From the NCBI GenBank assembly GCA_903845315.1, contig CAIMWY010000131.1, positions 1-8,681 of the forward strand: a stretch of DNA of 8,681 bases, written 5' to 3'. The translations under genes and the position numbers were made by a program. The stretch's first letter is position 1; every line of letters begins with the position of its first letter. This stretch comes from an uncultured Burkholderiales bacterium. GTDB lineage: Bacteria; Pseudomonadota; Gammaproteobacteria; Burkholderiales; Burkholderiaceae. Positions 1 to 7,563 of this stretch are shown here, piece by piece. The notes under the pieces are model-generated. The model saw only the letters and a program-made list of their open reading frames with translations. It made no database searches and was not told where the DNA came from.

Positions 1-381
1 AACCTCTCGCTGATGATTGGTGGCCGTCACTTTGGATTGATGGGTGCGCTTGCCGCTTTGGGCGGCATCATGTGTGTGCCCAGCCTGTTGGTGTTGACCA
101 TTGCCATTTTGTTTGCGGGTGTAGAGCACAACGCAGCCGCACAAGGTGTGTTGCGCGGCATGGGCGCGGTGTGTGCTGGCCTGATTGTGGCAACCGGCCT
201 GAAGATGATTCCGGCACTCAAATCCAATCCCATGGGACGTTGGTCGTGCGTGGCGTTGGCGGTGCTGGGTTTTATCACCGTGGGTTTGTTGCGACTGCCC
301 TTGGCGTGGGTGTTGCTCACGCTGGGCCCCATCGCTGGCGTTTGGGCTGGGATGCACATGCGCCAAGGAGAGTCCACATGA
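1..381 (+). CDS. chrA: Chromate transporter ChrA, first half (5' end outside window)
   Basis: The reading frame is open from base 1, so the gene starts upstream; 126 residues and the stop are visible. The visible start, NLSLMIGGRHFG, matches the conserved stretch just after the PGP motif of the ChrA (CHR) family, so roughly 60-70 residues are probably missing. The rest is strongly hydrophobic, with likely membrane segments near visible residues 11-40, 53-71, 82-97 and 99-118, and few charges between them. The CHR family exports chromate across the inner membrane, though many chromosomal members have no proven substrate. The stop overlaps the start of a second ChrA half (ATGA), which is the usual layout of paired short-chain (single-domain) transporters that act together. 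The family call is firm; the substrate is inference. Confidence 0.85.
   Translation, partial: NLSLMIGGRHFGLMGALAALGGIMCVPSLLVLTIAILFAGVEHNAAAQGVLRGMGAVCAGLIVATGLKMIPALKSNPMGRWSCVALAVLGFITVGLLRLPLAWVLLTLGPIAGVWAGMHMRQGEST
365..370 (+). promoter_or_regulatory. Ribosome binding site of second chrA gene
   Basis: AAGGAG, 7 bases before the ATG at 378. It lies inside the end of the first chrA gene and fixes the start of the second gene at the ATGA overlap. Confidence 0.75.
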
Positions 382-974
382 GTATCACCATGACCGGCAT
401 AGACTGGTGGTCCTTGTTCACCCACTTTGTATCGCTGTCATTGCTGGCCGTAGGCGGCGCGATCAGCACCGCGCCTGACATTCACCGCTACTTGGTGGAT
501 GAAAAACATTGGTTGAACGATGGTCAGTTCACCTCGTCGATTGCCTTGGCCCAAGGCGCGCCTGGGCCCAATGTGTTGTTTGTCGGCTTGATGGGATGGA
601 ATGTCGGCCTCAATGCCGGTGGTGGTTTTGCCGCGGGTTGGGACGGGGTGTCACTGGGTTTATGGGGCATGGCCTTAAGCATGGTGGGCATCTTGATGCC
701 GTCTACCTGCTTGGCTTACTTTGCGGCCCAATGGGCACATCGCAACCGCCAACTCAAAGCTGTGCGCGCCTTCAAAGCCGGCATGGCGCCTCTGGTGATT
801 GCCTTGTTGGTGGCCACGGGTTGGTTGTTGACGGGCAATCACGATGACCCTGCCAAGCAATGGCCCTTGTGGTTGCTCAGCGCCGTCACCACCCTCGTGG
901 TCTGGAGAACCAAAACCCACTTATTGGTGTTGTTGGCGACAGGCGCACTTCTGGGTGCCTTTGGCTTTGTCTAA
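378..974 (+). CDS. chrA: Chromate transporter ChrA, second half
   Basis: A 198-residue hydrophobic protein of the CHR family. The N-terminal helix (about residues 12-32) carries an AVGGA glycine turn, followed by the family motif LAQGAPGPNVLFVGLMGW (residues 57-74). Further hydrophobic stretches lie around 82-120, 138-155 and 168-198. The length fits a single-domain (short-chain) ChrA rather than the roughly 400-residue fused form. The start at 378 is supported by AAGGAG at 365-370 with a 7-base spacer, and it overlaps the preceding stop, so translation is probably coupled. The partner is the preceding half, with which it would form an inner-membrane antiporter-like unit. Export of chromate is established for some family members only. 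The gene ends 20 bases from the convergent rlmB stop with no clear terminator. Confidence 0.9.
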   Translation: MSITMTGIDWWSLFTHFVSLSLLAVGGAISTAPDIHRYLVDEKHWLNDGQFTSSIALAQGAPGPNVLFVGLMGWNVGLNAGGGFAAGWDGVSLGLWGMALSMVGILMPSTCLAYFAAQWAHRNRQLKAVRAFKAGMAPLVIALLVATGWLLTGNHDDPAKQWPLWLLSAVTTLVVWRTKTHLLVLLATGALLGAFGFV

Positions 975-994
975 GCCAGAAGCGCCATAACGAC

Positions 995-1738
995 TCAGCC
1001 CCGCTGGCGGCGTGCTTCGTACAAGCAGACGCCGCTGGCCACGGAGACGTTCAAACTCTCCACAGCACCCTTCATGGGAATGCTGATGAGCTCATCACAG
1101 GTCTTGCGGGTGAGCTGACGCATGCCGTCCCCCTCGGCACCCAACACCAACGCGGTTGGGCCTTTGAGGTCCACTTGGTACAAGGTTTTGGGCGCGTCAT
1201 CGCTGGTGCCAATGATCCAAATATTGCGTTCCTTGAGTTCGTTCAAAGTACGGGCCAAATTGGTCACCATGAAATACGGCACCGTTTCGGCCGCTCCGCT
1301 GGCCACTTTGGCCACCGTGGCATTGATGCCCACCGCATGGTCTTTGGGGGCAATCACGGCATGCGCACCGGCGCCGTCGGCCACACGCAAGCAGGCGCCT
1401 AGGTTGTGGGGGTCGGTCACGCCATCGAGCACCAAGATCAACGGGGCCTCAACAGGCTCAATCTTTTCCAGCAATTCATCCAGTGAATGCACCACCGCCA
1501 GCGGACTCACGCGCGCTGCCACACCCTGGTGACCGTGGCTACCGGCCAGTTTGGCCAAGCGCAGGCCATCGGCCTCGATCAGCCGAGCGCCGGCTTCGTT
1601 GGCCCGCTCTAAAAACTGGCGCATGCGCGCATCGCGACGCGTGGGCTCGTAGTAAATCTCGATGATGGATTGCGGTGCAGTTTTAAGACGCACACCCACG
1701 GCATGAAAGCCGAAGAGAACTTTGGGGGAAGAGGACAT
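995..1738 (-). CDS. rlmB: 23S rRNA (guanosine-2'-O-)-methyltransferase RlmB
   Basis: A 247-residue SPOUT-class (TrmH/SpoU) enzyme. RlmB methylates the 2'-O of G2251 in the peptidyl-transferase loop of 23S rRNA, using S-adenosylmethionine. The N-terminal substrate-binding domain begins with FGFHAV (residues 9-14) and includes [12 protein letters not shown] (66-77). The catalytic domain carries the three family motifs: motif 1 [20 protein letters not shown] (105-124, with Asn112 and Arg118), motif 2 [11 protein letters not shown] (197-207) and motif 3 from 218 to 239 ([15 protein letters not shown], with Glu227 and Asn230), which build the knotted AdoMet site. Length is normal for RlmB (E. coli 243). 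The start has AAGGGA about 10 bases upstream. It lies 21 bases after the ABC ATPase gene on the same strand, so they are likely co-transcribed. In many proteobacteria rlmB follows rnr instead; rnr is not seen here. Confidence 0.96.
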   Translation of the reverse strand: MSSSPKVLFGFHAVGVRLKTAPQSIIEIYYEPTRRDARMRQFLERANEAGARLIEADGLRLAKLAGSHGHQGVAARVSPLAVVHSLDELLEKIEPVEAPLILVLDGVTDPHNLGACLRVADGAGAHAVIAPKDHAVGINATVAKVASGAAETVPYFMVTNLARTLNELKERNIWIIGTSDDAPKTLYQVDLKGPTALVLGAEGDGMRQLTRKTCDELISIPMKGAVESLNVSVASGVCLYEARRQRG

Positions 1739-1759
1739 CCATGGATTATCCCTTGCGCA

Positions 1760-2449
1760 TCACACCACACGTCCCGCCTCAATGGTGATGGCCCGCTCAC
1801 AGCGCGCTGCCAACTTGGGGTCGTGGGTGACCAAGACCAAGGTGGTGCCGAGTTCTTGGTTCAAGGCAAACATCAAGTCCATGATGCGTTCGCCACTCGC
1901 ATGGTCCAAACTGCCAGTGGGCTCATCGGCCAATAAGAGGCTCGGCTTGACCACAAAAGCACGCGCCAAGGCTACGCGTTGTTGTTCGCCACCCGATAAC
2001 ACTTTGGGGAAATGGTTGAGTCGTTCAGCCAAACCCACGCGCCCCAACATGTCGCGTGCCGCCTGACGTGGGTTAGTTTGTCCGGCCAATTCCAGGGGCA
2101 GCATGACGTTTTCTAGCGCCGTCATGTGGCCCAACAACTGAAAGCTCTGGAACACAAAGCCAATTTGGCGGGCCCGCAGCGCAGCGCGGGCGTCTTCGTC
2201 GAGCACGAACATGTCTTGCCCTGCCAACACCACGGTACCTTGGCTGGGTGTGTCCAAGCCCGCCATGATGGACAGCAAGGTGCTTTTGCCTGAGCCCGAG
2301 GCCCCCACAATGGCCAAGGACTCTTGGCCAGTCAATGTGAAGTCGATATCGCAGAGAATGTCCAGTGTCCCGGTGACGTCTTGCACCGACTTGTACAAAT
2401 GAGAGACAGAAATCAATGGCGTGGGATGAGGGTTCAAGGGCGTGGTCAT
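1760..2449 (-). CDS. ybbA: ABC transporter ATP-binding protein, YbbA/LolD type
   Basis: A 229-residue stand-alone ABC ATPase. Using the start at 2449, it has Walker A GASGSGKST (49-57), Q-loop GFVFQS (97-102), signature LSGGEQ (151-156), Walker B LLLADE (171-176), D-loop GSLD (179-182) and the switch His209 in LVTHD. All catalytic residues are present. It belongs to the LolD/MacB/FtsE group; the divergent tesA gene matches the E. coli ybbA-tesA arrangement, so YbbA is the best name. In E. coli the next gene encodes the large permease YbbP; here the next gene is rlmB and no permease is in the window. The function of YbbA/YbbP is not well established. The frame stays open upstream, with alternative starts at 2464 and 2530, but these extend over the tesA signal peptide and lack good ribosome sites. 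The chosen start also has only a weak site. Confidence 0.9.
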   Translation of the reverse strand: MTTPLNPHPTPLISVSHLYKSVQDVTGTLDILCDIDFTLTGQESLAIVGASGSGKSTLLSIMAGLDTPSQGTVVLAGQDMFVLDEDARAALRARQIGFVFQSFQLLGHMTALENVMLPLELAGQTNPRQAARDMLGRVGLAERLNHFPKVLSGGEQQRVALARAFVVKPSLLLADEPTGSLDHASGERIMDLMFALNQELGTTLVLVTHDPKLAARCERAITIEAGRVV

Positions 2450-2455
2450 GAAAGG
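2436..2455 (+). promoter_or_regulatory. Two competing ribosome binding sites for tesA
   Basis: AAGGG at 2436-2440 stands 7 bases before ATG 2448, and AAAGG at 2451-2455 stands 7 bases before ATG 2463. Sequence alone does not decide between them. The first lies inside the coding region of the divergent ABC ATPase gene. Confidence 0.45.
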
Positions 2456-2462
2456 CAATGGC

Positions 2463-3212
2463 ATGTGGAGACGACACTTTAACGTGGTGGCACTGAGCAG
2501 CGCAGTCACAGGGCTTTTGGGCCTGCGCACGGCAGTGGCCGATCAAAAGGTGATCAGCTCCAGCGGCCAAGGCATGGAGGGCGAAGTATGGTCCAGCGGT
2601 GCCACACGACGCAGCAAGATGCAACCCGGCGCAGTCCCGCCGCCGGGCTCTGCACCTGTGGCCACGGTCTTGGTGGTAGGAGACTCGCTGAGCGCTGAAT
2701 ATGGCATTGGCAGAGGCAAAGGATGGGTCAACCTGCTGGCGATGAAGCTGGGCAGCGAAAGGCCTGATGTCCGCGTGATCAATGCCAGCATCAGCGGTGA
2801 CACCACAGCCGGAGGGCGTTCGCGCTTGCCGGCTGCCCTGGCCCAAATTCGGCCTGTCTTGGTGGTGATTGAGTTGGGCGGCAATGATGCCTTGAGAGGT
2901 CTCGACCTCAACGCCACGCAACAAAACCTCGAAGCCATGATTGAGGCGTGTCATGCCGTGAGCGCGCGGGTGGTGTTGGTGGGGATGCAGGTGCCCCCCA
3001 ACTATGGCCCCGACTACAGTGCCAAATTTGCCGTCATGTTTGCCAACTTGGCTCAAAAACACCGCACGGGCTTGGTCCCTTTTTTACTCAAGGGTGTGGC
3101 CGACAGTCCGCAAGCGGCGGAACTGTTTCAACCCGATCGCATTCACCCGCGTGAAGAAGCACACCCGCGCATGCTGTCCAATGTGTGGCCTGAAATCAAA
3201 AAACATTTGTAA
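2463..3212 (+). CDS. tesA: Secreted GDSL esterase TesA (arylesterase / lysophospholipase L1)
   Basis: A 249-residue SGNH hydrolase that cleaves acyl esters and thioesters, expected in the periplasm. With the start at 2463, residues 1-26 form a signal peptide with a twin-arginine-like RRHFNV (3-8), a hydrophobic core (8-21) and an AVA cleavage site (24-26). The catalytic blocks are GDSLS (nucleophile Ser75), the block II glycine in SGDTTAGG (111-118), GGND (139-142, oxyanion Asn141) and DRIHP (Asp225, His228). About 40 residues lie between the signal peptide and the first catalytic strand, much more than in E. coli TesA. Two in-frame ATGs have plausible ribosome sites: 2448 (AAGGG at 2436-2440) and 2463 (AAAGG at 2451-2455). 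I chose 2463 because the twin arginines then sit right at the N-terminus; the longer form adds five residues. It is followed by mnmH after 9 bases. Confidence 0.92.
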   Translation: MWRRHFNVVALSSAVTGLLGLRTAVADQKVISSSGQGMEGEVWSSGATRRSKMQPGAVPPPGSAPVATVLVVGDSLSAEYGIGRGKGWVNLLAMKLGSERPDVRVINASISGDTTAGGRSRLPAALAQIRPVLVVIELGGNDALRGLDLNATQQNLEAMIEACHAVSARVVLVGMQVPPNYGPDYSAKFAVMFANLAQKHRTGLVPFLLKGVADSPQAAELFQPDRIHPREEAHPRMLSNVWPEIKKHL

Positions 3213-3221
3213 AAGGGTGTT

Positions 3222-4301
3222 GTGAGCGTTCAATTTATCTCGGCGCAAGACGCCATAGCCCGCATGGGCACACCGCTGGGTGCGCCCGGGGGTTTTAGCA
3301 CCATCATTGATGCCCGAAGCGAAGACGAGTTTGCACTTGACCACCTGCCCGGCGCCGTCAATTGGCCGTCCCTCAACAACGAGGAGCGCATTGTGGTGGG
3401 CACCATGTACAAGCAAGTCAGTGCCTTTGATGCGCAAAAGCATGGCGCCGCACTGGTGGCGGCCAATATTGCGCGTCACATCCAACGCGAAGTGTTGCCC
3501 TTGCCGCGCACTTGGCAACCCTTGATTTATTGCTGGCGGGGCGGCAAACGCAGCGGTTCACTCGCCATGGTGTTGGGGCAGATTGGTTTCAAGATTCACC
3601 TGATTGAAGGCGGCTACAAAGCCTTTCGTGCTGCGCTATTGGCCTCTATCCCCGAACTGGTTGCGCCCATTCAGTGGCGCGTGGTGTGCGGCCCCACTGG
3701 GTCGGGCAAAACACGCTTGCTGCATGCACTTTCGGCTGAGGGCGCCCAAGTGCTCGACCTAGAAGACCTGGCCAATCACCGCAGCTCCGTGCTGGGGCAC
3801 ATTCCTGGCTCACCGCAGCCAAGCCAAAAGCACTTTGACACCTTGGTGTGGACAGCCCTGAAAGGCTTTGACCCCTTGCGCCCGGTCTATGTGGAGTCTG
3901 AGAGCCGCAAAGTGGGCAACTTATCGGTGCCCGAGGTATTGATGTTGCGCATGCGTGAGGGCTCTTGCTTGAGTTTGCAATTGAACGACGATGAACGCGT
4001 GGGCTTGCTGCTTGAAGACTACGACTTCTTTGTCAAAGACCCAGACTACTTTTGCAAACGCCTCGATGCCTTGGTGGATCGCCGTGGCCGCGCCGTGGTG
4101 GAAGGCTGGAAAGCACAGGTCATGTCGGGACACAACGAGCCCGTAGTGCGCGAGTTGCTCACCCTGCACTACGACCCCGGCTACGCCGAGTCCACACGGC
4201 GCAACTTCACACAGTTTGAGCAAGCCACCGTGGTGCAGCCTACCGACCGCTCGATGCCAGCCATGCGTGCCCTCGCGCGCGACATCATTGAGCAGGGCTA
4301 A
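3222..4301 (+). CDS. mnmH: tRNA 2-selenouridine/geranyl-2-thiouridine synthase MnmH (SelU/YbbB)
   Basis: A 359-residue protein close to E. coli SelU (364). The enzyme replaces sulfur by selenium in the 2-thiouridine at the wobble position of tRNAs for Lys, Glu and Gln. It works through a geranylated intermediate and uses selenophosphate. The N-terminal rhodanese domain (about 1-140) carries DARSEDEF (30-37), HLPGAVNWP (41-49) and the loop YCWRGGKRSGS with catalytic Cys104 (103-113), then EGGYKAFR (129-136). A C-terminal P-loop domain follows, with Walker A GPTGSGKT (157-164) and the family stretch VESESRKVGN. The start is GTG at 3222, with AAAAGGG (3211-3217) overlapping the tesA stop; the spacer is only 4 bases. 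It is probably translated from a tesA-mnmH message. No selD (selenophosphate synthetase) gene is in the window. Confidence 0.96.
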   Translation: MSVQFISAQDAIARMGTPLGAPGGFSTIIDARSEDEFALDHLPGAVNWPSLNNEERIVVGTMYKQVSAFDAQKHGAALVAANIARHIQREVLPLPRTWQPLIYCWRGGKRSGSLAMVLGQIGFKIHLIEGGYKAFRAALLASIPELVAPIQWRVVCGPTGSGKTRLLHALSAEGAQVLDLEDLANHRSSVLGHIPGSPQPSQKHFDTLVWTALKGFDPLRPVYVESESRKVGNLSVPEVLMLRMREGSCLSLQLNDDERVGLLLEDYDFFVKDPDYFCKRLDALVDRRGRAVVEGWKAQVMSGHNEPVVRELLTLHYDPGYAESTRRNFTQFEQATVVQPTDRSMPAMRALARDIIEQG

Positions 4302-4344
4302 AGCGCACCAAGAGGCGGTCGGTGTGCCACTGGCCACCCTTGCG

Positions 4345-5562
4345 TCAAAGTTTCAGGTGTTGCAAGGCTTGTTCAAGATCGTGCTGCAAGTCTTGCACGT
4401 CTTCCAAGCCAATGCACAAACGCACCACACGACCTGATTGCAGTTGCGGTGTGGCGAGTTGGCGCGAAGCGCTCAGGTGGTAGGGCACCACCAAGCTCAT
4501 GGGGCCGCCCCAGCTGTAGCCAATCTTGAACAACTTCAAGGCATCGCAAAACGCATCCACCGCTGGGGTGCTGTAGCGCGCATCGATCACCACGCTGAAA
4601 ATGCCTGCCGCCAGACCTTGCGGTTCATGGGGCGTCACACACAGGCGTTGCCAGTGGGCGTGTCCGGGGGCACCGCTCAAGGCTGGGTGCAGTACCTGAA
4701 CAAACTGTTTCTGCTGTGCACACCACTGCGCCAACTCACGGGCCGCAAGGTCCTGCGCCCTATAGCGCAGGGGCAAGCTGGGCAATGAGCGCAGGAGCAA
4801 GTCCACGTCGTTGGCCCCTACCCCCGTGCCCAAACGCATGTGGCTGAGTTTGATCGCTTTAGCCAGTTCATCGCTGCGGGTGACGATGCTGCCCATCAAC
4901 ACGTCACCGCCGCCACTGGGGTATTTGGTCAGGGCATGGACGGTCAGATCCACACCCAGTGGTGCGTCGCCCTGCCCGGGGGTCAGGTCAAACGCATTGA
5001 AGGCCAGGCCTGCGCCCCAGGTGTTGTCGAGGGCGCACAGCACCCCACGTGCTTTGCACAGCTGCACCAAGGCAATCACATCTGGAAACTCCATCGACAC
5101 CGAACCCGCAGCTTCTAACCACACCAAGCGTGTGTGTTCGGACATGCGTTTCGCCAAGTCATCAGGGTTCATCGGGTCATACCACTGGTGGGTAACGCCA
5201 AAGCGCGCCAACTCACCCTCGGCCAGCGCTTTGTTGGGGCTGTAGGCGTTGTCTGGTATCAGCACCTCGTCGCCCGCTTTCAGCAAAGCCAAATCGACCT
5301 GTGCAATCGAGGCCAAACCACTGGGCGTCAAGATGCAATGCGTGCCACCCTCAAGCGTGGCCAAGCGCTCTTCCAAGGTGAAGGTCGTGGGCGTGCCGTG
5401 CAAGCCATAGGTGTAACTCGATTTGTCGAGCCACTCGCGTGTGCGCATGGCGGTCACGTTAGGGAAAATCACCGTGGATGCTTTGAACACGCCAACTTGT
5501 GGCGCTTCAAACTCAGCGGGCGGCTGATACGGATGGTGAATGAGGTCGGTGCTGCGTGTCAT
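4345..5562 (-). CDS. metC: Cystathionine beta-lyase (PLP enzyme)
   Basis: A 405-residue Cys/Met-metabolism PLP enzyme of aspartate aminotransferase fold, cytoplasmic. MetC cleaves cystathionine to homocysteine, pyruvate and ammonia in methionine synthesis. Features seen: SSYTYGLHGTPT (48-59), TPSGLAS (79-85), YSPNK with Tyr107 (107-111), DNTW with Asp179 to the pyridine nitrogen (179-182), and LTKYPSGGGD, where Lys213 would carry the cofactor (211-220). GTGVGANDVDLLLRSLPSLP and SWGGPMSL lie in the C-terminal half. The GLHGTPT and PSGGGD details fit the bacterial cystathionine beta-lyase branch better than gamma-synthase, but other gamma-family lyases cannot be excluded. No ribosome site is visible before the ATG at 5562, and a -10-like TAATAT lies 6 bases upstream. 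It is separated by a terminator from the phosphoribosyltransferase gene and converges with mnmH (43-base gap). Confidence 0.92.
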   Translation of the reverse strand: MTRSTDLIHHPYQPPAEFEAPQVGVFKASTVIFPNVTAMRTREWLDKSSYTYGLHGTPTTFTLEERLATLEGGTHCILTPSGLASIAQVDLALLKAGDEVLIPDNAYSPNKALAEGELARFGVTHQWYDPMNPDDLAKRMSEHTRLVWLEAAGSVSMEFPDVIALVQLCKARGVLCALDNTWGAGLAFNAFDLTPGQGDAPLGVDLTVHALTKYPSGGGDVLMGSIVTRSDELAKAIKLSHMRLGTGVGANDVDLLLRSLPSLPLRYRAQDLAARELAQWCAQQKQFVQVLHPALSGAPGHAHWQRLCVTPHEPQGLAAGIFSVVIDARYSTPAVDAFCDALKLFKIGYSWGGPMSLVVPYHLSASRQLATPQLQSGRVVRLCIGLEDVQDLQHDLEQALQHLKL

Positions 5563-5568
5563 GCGCAG

Positions 5569-5574
5569 ATATTA
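5569..5574 (-). promoter_or_regulatory. Possible -10 element of metC
   Basis: On the minus strand this reads TAATAT, four of six matches to TATAAT, ending 6 bases before the metC ATG. Transcription would then start at or next to the ATG, giving a leaderless message. No good -35 hexamer is seen at 15-18 bases; that region overlaps the terminator T-run. Weak evidence. Confidence 0.3.
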
Positions 5575-5584
5575 ACCAGACCAG

Positions 5585-5615
5585 AAAGGAAAAACTCCGC
5601 TGAAGCGGAGTTCTT
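5585..5615 (-). terminator. Intrinsic terminator after the phosphoribosyltransferase gene
   Basis: A perfect 8-bp stem, AACTCCGC / GCGGAGTT (5593-5600 with 5605-5612), encloses a 4-base loop. On the minus strand it reads GCGGAGTTTTTCCTTT at its end, a good U-tract. The stem begins 28 bases after the stop of the phosphoribosyltransferase gene and would end the hisZ-purA transcript before metC. On the plus strand the T-run is poor. Confidence 0.85.
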
Positions 5616-5640
5616 GAGACCAAGCCAGTCAAAAGCTAAG

Positions 5641-6165
5641 TTAAACCTTCCACTTCTCCATCAAGGCCGCTGGACGCATGGCGTCATAGCCTTCAAAGGG
5701 TTGGTGAATCCAAGGGTTGGTGGGCAAATAGTCCACCGAAAAATCAGGAGCGAACTCTGACACACCTTTAGTCCAAATCACGGCGGTTCGCAACTCGGTG
5801 ATAGGGGCATAGTTGTTTTTGAGTTGATCCACCACGGCCTTCAAGGTGTGGCCGGTGTCGGCCAAGTCGTCAACCAACAAAACTTTGCCAGCAATTTCGC
5901 CCTTGGGGGTGGTGATGAAACGCGCAATGTCCAAATGGCCTTGCACGGTGCCAGCGTCAGCCCGGTACGAGCTGGTTGACATGATGGCCAAGGGCTTGTC
6001 AAAAATGCGTGACAAGATGTCACCGGGGCGCATGCCGCCTCGTGCCAGGCACAGAATGGTGTCGAACTGCCAACCCGATTGGTGGATCTTGATGGCGAGT
6101 TTTTCAATCAGGTTGTGGTACTCGTCGTAAGACACGTAAAGGTGTTTGCCGTCTTCGGTCAACAT
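5641..6165 (-). CDS. Purine phosphoribosyltransferase (xanthine/hypoxanthine type)
   Basis: A 174-residue type I phosphoribosyltransferase. Such enzymes join a purine base to PRPP to give the nucleotide and pyrophosphate. The PRPP-binding loop is VLLVDDLADTGHTL (95-108), with the paired acidic residues Asp99-Asp100. LCLARGGMRPGDILSR (38-53) is the loop that carries the pyrophosphate contacts, and STSSYR (63-68) the flexible-loop region. WTK (131-133) and WIHQPFE (152-158) resemble the purine-recognition end of Gpt-like enzymes (WIVFPWE in Gpt). It looks like the COG2236 group; whether it prefers xanthine, guanine or hypoxanthine cannot be read from sequence, so no symbol is given. The start at 6165 has AAAAGGA about 8 bases upstream. 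It lies 20 bases after purA on the same strand, supporting a role in purine balance, and is followed by a terminator. Confidence 0.9.
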   Translation of the reverse strand: MLTEDGKHLYVSYDEYHNLIEKLAIKIHQSGWQFDTILCLARGGMRPGDILSRIFDKPLAIMSTSSYRADAGTVQGHLDIARFITTPKGEIAGKVLLVDDLADTGHTLKAVVDQLKNNYAPITELRTAVIWTKGVSEFAPDFSVDYLPTNPWIHQPFEGYDAMRPAALMEKWKV

Positions 6166-6185
6166 GTCAAAGGTCCTTTTAAAAA

Positions 6186-7556
<1,371 letters not shown>

Positions 7557-7563
7557 TTAAAAA

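Noticed and set aside
72..377. Upstream extension of the second chrA frame
   Set aside because: The frame is open, but this part overlaps the first chrA gene, is cysteine and arginine rich rather than hydrophobic, and the good ribosome site and family start point to 378.
860..1402. 180-codon plus-strand open frame antisense to rlmB
   Set aside because: The opposite strand encodes a complete RlmB with all motifs; the plus-strand product has no recognisable domain.
2073..3062. A 329-codon open frame on the minus strand across the ABC ATPase start and tesA
   Set aside because: It covers two well-recognised genes in other frames, has no family motif, and its composition (rich in His, Arg, Ala, Gln) is typical of a shadow frame in GC-rich DNA.
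4302..4344. Possible terminator between mnmH and metC
   Set aside because: The GCCA/TGGC repeats are too close together to form a hairpin loop, and there is no T-run on either strand.
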